From NCBI GenBank assembly GCA_018263655.1, contig JAANWY010000080.1:1-7999 (forward strand): DNA of 7,999 nt, read 5' to 3'. This document shows positions 1 to 5,452 of this stretch, one piece after another. This stretch comes from Anaerolineales bacterium. Its GTDB lineage: Bacteria; Chloroflexota; Anaerolineae; Epilineales; JAANWY01. Below the pieces are notes generated by a model, which worked only from the letters and a program-made list of their open reading frames with translations, ran no database searches and was not told the origin of the DNA. A program made the position numbers and the translations under genes. Numbering within the stretch: position 1 is the first letter of the stretch; each line of letters starts with the position of its first letter.

Positions 1-5
1 CTACC

Positions 6-130
6 AGAAACCAGGTTTTTCGTTGGTGTCCGTCGTCCCGACGGGCGAACGCCCTCGACCCTCCGGGCCAAGAGCAACGAGTCAGCGCTTGTCAATAACT
101 TGGTCAAACGAGCGAAAAAACCTGGTTTCT
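6..130. repeat. Inverted repeat pair with nested hairpins, MITE-like candidate
   Basis: AGAAACCAGGTTTTTCG at 6-22 is matched by its reverse complement CGAAAAAACCTGGTTTCT at 113-130; the only difference is five versus six T/A in the homopolymer. The 90 bases between hold small hairpins (CCGTCG-TCC-CGACGG at 30-44 and an overlapping GGGCG-AA-CGCCC at 43-54) and no credible gene. Terminal inverted repeats around a short non-coding core are the shape of a miniature mobile element, but no target-site duplication is visible and the left end is almost at the window edge. The T-rich arm lies downstream of the minus-strand aldo/keto reductase stop, so it could also help end that transcript. Confidence 0.5.
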
Positions 131-176
131 ATCGTGACGCTAAACATGTACGCTTCGAGATAGTTTCTTGGGGAGA

Positions 177-1034
177 CTAGACGAATAGGGGCGTTATCTC
201 CAGCGCTTCCACTTGGTGCGCCATCGCCTCCTCCGACGGACGCGACTCGAAGCGGCTGGCGGCATCTAGCACTCTGGGAAGGAGCTCGATATCGGCCGCA
301 GTGTTCAAGAAAACACCGGGCCGGCTCAGCGCCCAATGTACTGCGCGGTCGATCTCGGCCTGATCTTCCAGCGGCTCATACCAGGTGTTGCGCGTCTGCG
401 GGTTGTCGTCCCATGGCCCCCGGGAGATGGATTTGATCGTCTGCACCGCCACGTTGCGCTCCTTGCATACACTCATGAGCTTCTCAAAGTCGGCAGCATA
501 CTGCGGGTTTTGCATCATCACATAGTTGTAGGGCAACAGCACGGCGTCGAAGTCGTAGCGTTCTAGGCTGCGCAAGTGCATGCGGGGCGCTTGGACGCCG
601 TGGCCCGTGACACCCAAGAAGCGCACCAGCCCCTCTTCCTTGGCCTCGACGAAAGCTTCGAGCGCGCCATCGGGCCCCATGGCCACTTCCCACTCGTCAG
701 GCTCGACCAGAACGTGCATCTGCCACAGATCGAGCTGATCAGTGTGTAACAAGTCTAACGAACGATGCAGGTGCTCCATAGCCCCTCTGTAGGCGCGTTC
801 TTCAGTCTTGGTGGCCAAGAAGAAAGCATCGCGGTGGTGATCCATCCATGGGCCAATGCGCTTCTCGGCATCGCCATAACTATTGGCCGTATCGATGTGG
901 TTGATGCCGTATTGCAACAGGATTTCTAGCGTTCGGTCTGCTTCCGCCTCGCTTGCCTTGTAAAGAGCCGCACCACCGAAAAGTGTCGCTGTGCTCCAAT
1001 GGCCTGTGCGGCCAAACAGTCGCTTTTCAATCAC
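177..1034 (-). CDS. Aldo/keto reductase family oxidoreductase
   Basis: A 285-residue cytoplasmic NAD(P)H-dependent oxidoreductase of the aldo/keto reductase superfamily, a single TIM barrel that reduces carbonyl groups; the substrate cannot be told from sequence. Counting from the GTG start, the full catalytic tetrad is present: Asp48 and Tyr53 in GINHIDTANSYG (43-54), Lys76 in LATKTEE and His107 in LWQMH. The later strands GVTGHG (141-146), LPYNY (167-171) and QTIKSISRGPW (198-208) sit where the family places substrate and cofactor loops. I chose GTG at 1034 because GGAGGT (complement of 1042-1047) lies 7 bases ahead of it and the protein then opens VIEKRLFGRTGH, the usual family beginning. 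The upstream ATG at 1064 has no Shine-Dalgarno and would leave a leader of only about 9 bases from the predicted promoter. It is transcribed divergently from the glycosyltransferase-like gene. Length is a little short for the superfamily but normal for this bacterial subgroup. Confidence 0.93.
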   Translation of the reverse strand: MIEKRLFGRTGHWSTATLFGGAALYKASEAEADRTLEILLQYGINHIDTANSYGDAEKRIGPWMDHHRDAFFLATKTEERAYRGAMEHLHRSLDLLHTDQLDLWQMHVLVEPDEWEVAMGPDGALEAFVEAKEEGLVRFLGVTGHGVQAPRMHLRSLERYDFDAVLLPYNYVMMQNPQYAADFEKLMSVCKERNVAVQTIKSISRGPWDDNPQTRNTWYEPLEDQAEIDRAVHWALSRPGVFLNTAADIELLPRVLDAASRFESRPSEEAMAHQVEALEITPLFV

Positions 1035-1079
1035 TCTCAACACCTCCAGAACTGTCCGAGTCATCGGATCCGTGCCCCG

Positions 1080-1088
1080 ATTATACCA
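1080..1088 (-). promoter_or_regulatory. Extended -10 promoter of the aldo/keto reductase
   Basis: Read on the minus strand, this is TGG-TATAAT: a perfect -10 hexamer (complement of 1080-1085) preceded by the TGn extension. The -35 position (complement of 1103-1108) reads TTTCTT, a poor match, as is tolerated for extended -10 promoters. Predicted start near 1073 gives a leader of about 39 bases to the GTG at 1034. A dyad TGACA-a-TGTCA at 1123-1133 sits about 50 bases upstream and could bind a regulator, though that is speculative. Confidence 0.5.
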
Positions 1089-1232
1089 TGCAGTGCCCGA
1101 GTAAGAAAATGGGTGACTACTTTGACAATGTCACATTTCGCTGCTGTGGCCGGTCTCCCGACCGAGCCACGGTGGTGTCGATGTAGAATATTTGTCTAAT
1201 GTGGCATTGAACGTGCGCGGTCGTTGCCTTGG

Positions 1233-1258
1233 CTGGGCTAGCCGGCTTGCTAGCCCGG
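1233..1258. repeat. Hairpin in the divergent intergenic region
   Basis: GGGCTAGC (1235-1242) and GCTAGCCC (1249-1256) form a perfect 8-bp stem with a 6-base loop CGGCTT, extended by a T-G wobble and a C-G pair to 1233-1258. It lies directly upstream of the possible glycosyltransferase promoter, with no T-run after it. It could be an operator-like dyad or a boundary between the divergent genes; nothing decides which. The rest of 1089-1232 shows no gene. Confidence 0.5.
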
Positions 1259-1287
1259 TTGTAGAATTCGCAGCGGTGTGGTACACT
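1259..1287 (+). promoter_or_regulatory. Weak sigma70-type promoter candidate for the glycosyltransferase-like gene
   Basis: TTGTAG (1259-1264), a 17-base spacer and TACACT (1282-1287) match the -35 and -10 consensus at 3 and 4 of 6 positions. Spacing is ideal but the hexamers are weak. The predicted start near 1294 would make the ATG at 1299 almost leaderless, which agrees with the absence of a Shine-Dalgarno there and would exclude the GTG at 1278. Confidence 0.3.
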
Positions 1288-1298
1288 TCAGATTGTTC

Positions 1299-2402
1299 AT
1301 GCAGACACCCGGCACCTCATCGTCTCGCTCCATCGCCTATTTCGTGTCCCCGCACGCCTTTGGGCACGCCGCCCGCGCCTCGGCGGTGATGGCCGCTGCC
1401 CAAGAGCTGGAGCCGGCCCTCCGCTTTGAGGTCTTCACGCGCGTCCCGCGCTGGTTCTTCGAGGAATCCCTCACGGGCTCGTTCGGTTACCATTCGTTGC
1501 TGACGGATATCGGGCTGGTGCAGAAGACATCGCTGCGCGAAGACGTCCCGGCAACTGTGCGCCGGCTGGATGAGTTCCTACCCTTCGAGGGTGCGCAGAT
1601 CCAGAGACTAGCCTCACGAATTGCCCAACTGGAATGCCGACTGGTGATGTGCGACATCGCGCCCATGGGCATCGCCGTAGCCCACGCAGCCGGCGTGCCG
1701 GCCGCGCTCGTCGAGAATTTCACCTGGGACTGGGTCTACACGGGCTATCTGGACGAGGATGCGGGGTTGGAGCGGTACATCAGGTACCTGCACCGTTGGT
1801 TCGATGCAGCCAGCTATCACATCCAGACCGAGCCCATCTGCCAGCGCCGTTCCGTCGATCTGACGACGGCACCCATCAGCCGGCAACCGCGTAGCTCCCG
1901 GATGCAGATTCGGCAACGATTGGCGATACCAAGCCGTGCCCACGTCGTCTTGATCACGATGGGCGGCATCGAATGGCGCTTCGATGCTCTGGACCCGCTG
2001 ATGAACCAACCCAATGTGCATTTCATCATCCCCGGTGGAGCTGAACAGATGCAGACCCGCGACGGCCTGATCCTCCTGCCGCATTATCACGATCTCTACC
2101 ACCCAGACTTGGTGAATGCGGCCGATGCCGTTGTCGGTAAGGTTGGCTACAGCACCTTGGCTGAAGTTTACTATGCCGGCGTGCCGTTTGGTTACATCCG
2201 TCGCCCGCAATTCCGCGAGTCATCAGTCTTGGGGACGTACATTGAAGAGGAGATGCAGGGTCTCGCCATTTCGGAGACTGAGTTCCAAAGCGGGCGTTGG
2301 GTATCACGTCTCCCGAACTTGTTGGCGCTGCCTCGGGTGGGCCGGCGGGGCACGAACGGTGCGGGACAGGTCGCTCACTTCGTTCTCGAGCTTTTGGGTT
2401 GA
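1299..2402 (+). CDS. GT-B glycosyltransferase-like protein (L-arabinokinase N-terminal-like)
   Basis: A 367-residue protein with the two-domain layout of a GT-B glycosyltransferase. The N-terminal Rossmann half opens with IAYFVSPHAFGHAARA (12-27), the glycine/histidine loop seen in bacterial predicted glycosyltransferases and in the N-terminal half of plant L-arabinokinase, followed by MCDIAPMGIAVAHAAGVP (117-134). The C-terminal half contains VLITMGG (217-223), HFIIPGG (241-247) and the nucleotide-sugar-binding-like stretch ADAVVGKVGYSTLAEVYYAG (275-294). No membrane segment or signal peptide is seen, so it is probably cytoplasmic; donor and acceptor are unknown. No GHMP kinase domain follows, so it is the stand-alone form. 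Start: the frame is open from a GTG at 1278, but ATG 1299 places the first beta strand at the usual distance and fits the promoter. Neither start has a recognisable Shine-Dalgarno. Its neighbours do not suggest a polysaccharide cluster. Confidence 0.78.
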   Translation: MQTPGTSSSRSIAYFVSPHAFGHAARASAVMAAAQELEPALRFEVFTRVPRWFFEESLTGSFGYHSLLTDIGLVQKTSLREDVPATVRRLDEFLPFEGAQIQRLASRIAQLECRLVMCDIAPMGIAVAHAAGVPAALVENFTWDWVYTGYLDEDAGLERYIRYLHRWFDAASYHIQTEPICQRRSVDLTTAPISRQPRSSRMQIRQRLAIPSRAHVVLITMGGIEWRFDALDPLMNQPNVHFIIPGGAEQMQTRDGLILLPHYHDLYHPDLVNAADAVVGKVGYSTLAEVYYAGVPFGYIRRPQFRESSVLGTYIEEEMQGLAISETEFQSGRWVSRLPNLLALPRVGRRGTNGAGQVAHFVLELLG

Positions 2403-2424
2403 CTCTGATCGTGTAACTACTCAG

Positions 2425-2472
2425 GCTACTGCCCGCTACTGCCCGGCTACTGCCCGGCTACTGCCCGGCTAC
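2425..2472. repeat. 11-bp tandem repeat, about 4.4 units
   Basis: The unit GCTACTGCCCG occurs at 2425-2435, as a 10-base variant lacking the first G at 2436-2445, then at 2446-2456 and 2457-2467, with a partial GCTAC at 2468-2472. It starts 22 bases after the glycosyltransferase stop codon and ends 8 bases before the long palindrome. The copies are identical apart from the one-base loss, suggesting recent slippage expansion. No coding role is apparent. Confidence 0.9.
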
Positions 2473-2480
2473 CATTCTCG

Positions 2481-2558
2481 CAGTTGAGAAATGCGGAAAA
2501 GATGGGGGTGTGGGGGCGGCCGCCCCCACACCCCCATCTTTTCCGCATTTCTCAACTG
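2481..2558. repeat. Perfect 78-bp palindrome without spacer
   Basis: Arms 2481-2519 and 2520-2558 are exact reverse complements over 39 bp, meeting at a NotI-like GCGGCCGC with no unpaired centre. In RNA the stem could lengthen to 2478-2561 through T-A, C-G and G-U pairs. The arms are purine-rich on one side (GATGGGGGTGTGGGGGCGG at 2501-2519). It lies between the glycosyltransferase-like gene and the S9 peptidase. A transcript from either side would fold into a very stable hairpin, so it may act as a bidirectional terminator or processing signal, although no T-tract follows. It could equally be a repeated palindromic element. The remainder of the gap, 2562-2640, shows no gene and no clear promoter. 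Confidence 0.97.
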
Positions 2559-2639
2559 TGAACGACACCCTGCCGCCCACCCTGATCCGGACATTCTCGA
2601 TAGTTTAGTTGTTGTAGACCTTGCAGACGCGTATCCCAT

Positions 2640-2650
2640 AAGGAGGAATC
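2640..2650 (+). promoter_or_regulatory. Strong Shine-Dalgarno of the intact S9 peptidase
   Basis: AAGGAGGA at 2640-2647, within TAAGGAGGAATC, is close to the full anti-Shine-Dalgarno complement and stands 3 to 4 bases before the ATG at 2651. It fixes the start and suggests efficient translation. Confidence 0.8.
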
Positions 2651-4672
2651 ATGCCAGAAAATGAAAAATGCGCTATCACCGCTGAAGATTTGTACGATTT
2701 TCAATTGATCACTGATTGTAGAATCTCACCCGATGGCCGGCACGTCGTCTATTCGCTCCAGCGGGTGGACAGAGAGACGGAGGAGAAATATGCCAATCTG
2801 TGGATTGTCCCGACCGACGGAGGAGAACCACGACAGTTCACCTACGGCGATCAGATGGACGGCCAACCGAGATGGTCGCCGGATGGCGGCGAGATTGCTT
2901 TCCTGTCCAACCGGCGCGACGAGGAGCAGCCGCAGATTCACATCATCCCGTTTCGCGGTGGGGAAGCGCGCCCCCTCACTGATTTGAAGGGCGAGTTCGG
3001 CACGTTCGAGTGGTCGCCCGACGGCGAGCAGCTTGTCTGTCAGTTCCGCAAAAAGGACCAAGAGCAGATCGAGCGGGAGGAAGACGAACACAAGGAGAAT
3101 CTGGGTGTCGTATCGCGTCATGTCACCCGCGTCTTCTACAAGCTTGATGAGCGGGGGTTCCTGCCCAAAGAGCGCTGGCACATCTGGGCGATCGACGCTG
3201 GGACGGGCGAAGGTATTCAGTTGACGGACAGTGATACCTTCGACGAGCTGGCACCGCGCTGGTCGCCGGATGGCAAGGAGATCGTCTTCGTCTCAAACCA
3301 CAGCGAAGACCCTGACCTCGACCCGGACGCTGTCGATGTATTTGTAATGCCGGCTGAAGGTGGAGAACCCCGCAAGATTGTGACCCCTGTCGGCCCCAAG
3401 ACGATGCCCACCTTCTCGCCGGATGGCCAGTGGGTGGCCTACTTCGGGCGCGAGGGGCGCGGCGATTGGTGGCGCAATAACTCCCTGTGGGTCGTGCCGG
3501 CCGACGGCAGCGGCGAGGCCAGGAATCTAACCACGCAATTCGACGTGGATGTCTCAAGTCGCACGATCAATGATCTACCCGGCGGCTTGCCCCTGACGCC
3601 GCCCACTTGGTCGCAAGACGGGCAGGCGCTCTACTTCCAGGTGTCGCGCCACGGTAACAGTGTCCTCAAGTCAGTGGCAGTGGACGGTGGTAGTGCGAGT
3701 TTCGAAACGGTTGTCGATGAAGAGGGCGTTGTGGGATCCTTCGGCTTCGACGATGAGCAATCGAAGCTGGCCTACATGCATGGGAGCGCGACCGCACCGG
3801 TGCAGATCTGGGTTCGCGAGGCGCCGGCCGGCGAGCCGTGCAAACTGACACGCGTCAACGAGGACTGGCTGCAGGAACGAGACCTGGGCGAGATTGAAGA
3901 GGTATGGTTCGAGGGCGCAGCCGGCCATAATCTGCAGGGTTGGATTGTCAAGCCGCCCGGCTTCGCAGAATCCGAGAAGTATCCAGCGATCCTGGAAATC
4001 CACGGTGGTCCCCGCGTTCAGTACGGCAATCTCTTCATGCACGAGTTCTATTTTCTGGCCGCGCAGGGCTATGTCGTTTTCTTCTGCAATCCACGCGGAT
4101 CACAGGGGTACGGTGAGCAACATGCCAAAGCCAACTGGAACAATTGGGGGCCGATTGCCTACGAGGATCTGATGGCCTGGACCGATTTCGTACAGGGGGA
4201 GCCATACACCGACCGTGAGCGACTGGGTGTCACCGGTGGGAGCTACGGCGGCTACATGACTAACTGGATCATCGGGCACACGGATCGGTTCAAGGCGGCT
4301 GTCACACAGCGCAGTGTAAGCAATCTCGTCAGTATGTACGGCTCCAGCGATTTCAATTGGGTATTCCAGTACGAGTTCGGCGACACACCTCCATGGGAGG
4401 ATCTTGACAACTATTGGCAGCAATCCCCGTTGAGGTACATTGGCAATGTGACAACGCCCACGCTCGTCATCCACAGCGAACAGGACCTGCGGTGCGCTGT
4501 GGAACAGGGAGAGCAGGTCTTCGTGGCACTCAAGAAGCTTGGCGTTGACACGGAAATGGTCCGCTTCCCGGACGAACCGCACGGGCTCTCAAGAGGGGGC
4601 CGTACCGACCGGCGCATTGAAAGATTGAACTATATCCTGAGCTGGTTTGACCGCTACTTGCGGGCAGAATAG
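2651..4672 (+). CDS. S9 family peptidase (prolyl oligopeptidase type, acylaminoacyl-peptidase/YuxL-like)
   Basis: A 673-residue serine peptidase that cleaves short peptides or acylated N-termini; the exact specificity is unknown. The N-terminal half is a seven-bladed beta propeller marked by SPDG-type repeats at about residues 26, 75, 121, 204 and 255, WSQDG at 320 and a degenerate FGFDDEQ at 364. The propeller normally filters substrates by size. The C-terminal half is an alpha/beta hydrolase beginning near residue 415. Its HGGP oxyanion segment is at 451-454, nucleophile Ser531 in GGSYGGYM, Asp612 in HSEQDLRC and His644 in DEPHG, so the triad is complete. Length is normal for the family (B. 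subtilis YuxL is of similar size). The first residues are charged with no signal peptide, indicating a cytoplasmic enzyme. The charged stretch at 132-150 between blades three and four, followed by VFYKLDERGFLPKERWHIW, is typical of the S9C group. It has its own strong ribosome-binding site and no overlap with its neighbours. Confidence 0.95.
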   Translation: MPENEKCAITAEDLYDFQLITDCRISPDGRHVVYSLQRVDRETEEKYANLWIVPTDGGEPRQFTYGDQMDGQPRWSPDGGEIAFLSNRRDEEQPQIHIIPFRGGEARPLTDLKGEFGTFEWSPDGEQLVCQFRKKDQEQIEREEDEHKENLGVVSRHVTRVFYKLDERGFLPKERWHIWAIDAGTGEGIQLTDSDTFDELAPRWSPDGKEIVFVSNHSEDPDLDPDAVDVFVMPAEGGEPRKIVTPVGPKTMPTFSPDGQWVAYFGREGRGDWWRNNSLWVVPADGSGEARNLTTQFDVDVSSRTINDLPGGLPLTPPTWSQDGQALYFQVSRHGNSVLKSVAVDGGSASFETVVDEEGVVGSFGFDDEQSKLAYMHGSATAPVQIWVREAPAGEPCKLTRVNEDWLQERDLGEIEEVWFEGAAGHNLQGWIVKPPGFAESEKYPAILEIHGGPRVQYGNLFMHEFYFLAAQGYVVFFCNPRGSQGYGEQHAKANWNNWGPIAYEDLMAWTDFVQGEPYTDRERLGVTGGSYGGYMTNWIIGHTDRFKAAVTQRSVSNLVSMYGSSDFNWVFQYEFGDTPPWEDLDNYWQQSPLRYIGNVTTPTLVIHSEQDLRCAVEQGEQVFVALKKLGVDTEMVRFPDEPHGLSRGGRTDRRIERLNYILSWFDRYLRAE

Positions 4673-4727
4673 GGCAAGAAAGCACAGCCGGCTTCATCAG
4701 CTCACCAATTCAAAAAGGGCCTAACCA

Positions 4728-4769
4728 CAAGATGTAGGGGGTAATCTGGGCTTCACCCCCTACATCTTG
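4728..4769. repeat. Hairpin with 15-bp perfect arms
   Basis: CAAGATGTAGGGGGT (4728-4742) and ACCCCCTACATCTTG (4755-4769) are exact reverse complements around a 12-base loop. It lies 55 bases after the S9 peptidase stop codon, and CGTTTCTG follows instead of a proper T-run, so as a terminator it is only a possibility. Its right arm overlaps the first three bases of the downstream promoter's -35 hexamer. The flanking stretch 4673-4727 holds nothing recognisable. Confidence 0.9.
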
Positions 4770-4795
4770 CGTTTCTGCCCAAAATGTGCTATAAT
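4767..4795 (+). promoter_or_regulatory. Extended -10 promoter upstream of the HU-like frame
   Basis: TTGCGT (4767-4772), a 17-base spacer ending in TGC, and a perfect TATAAT (4790-4795) form a good sigma70-type promoter with the TGn extension at 4787-4789. The predicted transcript begins near 4802. This is the best promoter match I noticed in the window. Confidence 0.6.
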
Positions 4796-4818
4796 TATAA
4801 TGATATGACATAAGAAGG

Positions 4819-4957
4819 CGTAGGGTGAGAGTCGGCCCTACGGTGGTGGTGAACTCGGTTCTGGAAGGGGGTGACAACATAGACGACTCAGCCATTCTGT
4901 CCTGGCGGTCGATGGATTGGAACGTCGACCGACCCAGACCCCCTGCGCGAGGCGCAG
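4819..4957 (+). ncRNA. Putative structured 5' leader RNA
   Basis: Downstream of the promoter the transcript can form several stems in order. CGTAGGG (4819-4825) pairs with CCCTACG (4836-4842). AGGGGGT (4866-4872) pairs with ACCCCCT (4938-4944) and encloses an 11-bp stem with two single-base bulges (4902-4912 with 4925-4937, core CGGTCGA/TCGACCG). A compact CTGCGC-GAG-GCGCAG hairpin at 4943-4957 competes for two bases with the long-range stem. The density of exact pairings suggests a folded leader controlling the HU-like gene. I do not recognise a known riboswitch or T-box. The same bases are also open as an N-terminal extension of the HU-like frame from GTG 4825, which has a partial Shine-Dalgarno AGAAGG, so part could be coding instead. 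Confidence 0.35.
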
Positions 4958-4977
4958 TACAGCGGCGCGCAGTACAA

Positions 4978-5208
4978 ATGAGTACGAAAGGACATACCCT
5001 GCCCATGGCTAGTCAAAAAACAATCGACGCCAACGGTGTTCGCAATGCACCGTGGCGTAAGGTGAACGTGAACGAGTTGGCAAATCTCCTCGCCGGCCAG
5101 ACAGGCCTGGATGAGGGCGATATCCGACAGGTGCTCCGGGAGCTGAAGGACACATCTGTGTATGTGAACGCTTCAGCTTCGGGGTGCGAAGGACGTAACA
5201 GGCGCTAG
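4978..5208 (+). CDS. Truncated HU-like DNA-binding protein
   Basis: From ATG 4978 this encodes 76 residues. VNVNELANLLAGQTGLDEGD and the following IRQVLRELKD (residues 39-68) match the two N-terminal helices of HU/IHF-type nucleoid proteins (ELa..lA..TGL...dvr.vL..L). In HU these helices form the dimer core and are followed by the G-F-G-T-F strand and the DNA-wrapping beta arm. Here the frame runs instead into SVYVNASASGCEGRNRR and stops, and none of the three forward frames over the next bases restores an obvious HU strand. It is therefore probably a truncated gene or one whose end was replaced. The start is uncertain. ATG 5005 (MASQKTIDANG, with AAAGGA 12 bases upstream) and GTG 4825 (with AGAAGG 6 bases upstream, giving 127 residues) are both possible. 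I placed it at 4978 as the first ATG after the structured leader. It is flanked by unrelated peptidase genes. Confidence 0.5.
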   Translation: MSTKGHTLPMASQKTIDANGVRNAPWRKVNVNELANLLAGQTGLDEGDIRQVLRELKDTSVYVNASASGCEGRNRR

Positions 5209-5288
5209 CTTCCGCGCTGAGCGCCGGCCGGGTCCTTCGTGGGGCTATGCTCTGCGTTGGCCGGCTGCGTTCCTTCTTGACAGCCCCA
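5187..5288 (+). repeat. Two abutting hairpins after the HU-like frame
   Basis: The first hairpin has outer stem CGAAGGAC (5187-5194) with GTCCTTCG (5232-5239) and inner stem GGCGCT (5201-5206) with AGCGCC (5220-5225). The second begins at the next base: TGGGGCT (5240-5246) with AGCCCCA (5282-5288) around a 35-base loop. The first overlaps the last codons of the HU-like frame, so it may be the foreign sequence that ended that gene. The two run directly into the terminator at 5295. No gene is visible between 5209 and 5452. Confidence 0.5.
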
Positions 5289-5294
5289 AAGTTG

Positions 5295-5344
5295 AACAGC
5301 CCCCTTCCCCCGCTGAATTTCGCGTGGCGGAAGGGGGCTGTTTT
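5295..5344 (+). terminator. Rho-independent terminator
   Basis: AACAGCCCCCTTCC (5295-5308) pairs perfectly over 14 bp with GGAAGGGGGCTGTT (5329-5342), followed by a T-run that includes the last stem bases (5341-5344). The loop of 20 bases is long, but the stem is very GC-rich. It would end the transcript of the HU-like region before the second S9 peptidase. Confidence 0.72.
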
Positions 5345-5452
5345 GCTGATTCACTACCTGTGCAGAACGGCCCGAATGCCCCGTCGCTCAGGGGCCGGGA
5401 TATCGTGCTCTGCCAGCCGAAATAGAAGAGCGTTCAGAGGAGCCAACGCCAA

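Noticed and set aside
1035..1064. Ten-residue longer start for the aldo/keto reductase at ATG 1064
   Set aside because: It lacks a Shine-Dalgarno, would leave a leader of about 9 bases, and the added residues overlap the GGAGGT that serves the GTG at 1034.
1614..2210. 198-residue open frame on the minus strand opposite the glycosyltransferase-like gene
   Set aside because: No family motif, no Shine-Dalgarno, and it lies wholly inside a well-supported plus-strand gene; this is the usual antisense shadow in GC-rich DNA.
2425..2472. CRISPR-like array
   Set aside because: Units are contiguous 11-mers without spacers and there is no cas gene; this is a simple tandem repeat.
2501..2519. G-quadruplex in the palindrome arm
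   Set aside because: Each arm has only two long G runs plus one GG, so no intramolecular four-run quadruplex is available on a single arm.
4728..4769. Same repeat family as the 78-bp palindrome
   Set aside because: Both arms share AAGATG and a GGGGGT run, but the order, spacing and remaining sequence differ; the resemblance is too short to claim common origin.
4819..4977. Known riboswitch, T-box, RNase P, SRP or tmRNA
   Set aside because: I looked for the conserved cores (for example the T-box GGTGGCACCGCG region and the RNase P GAGGAAAGTCC box) and did not find them.
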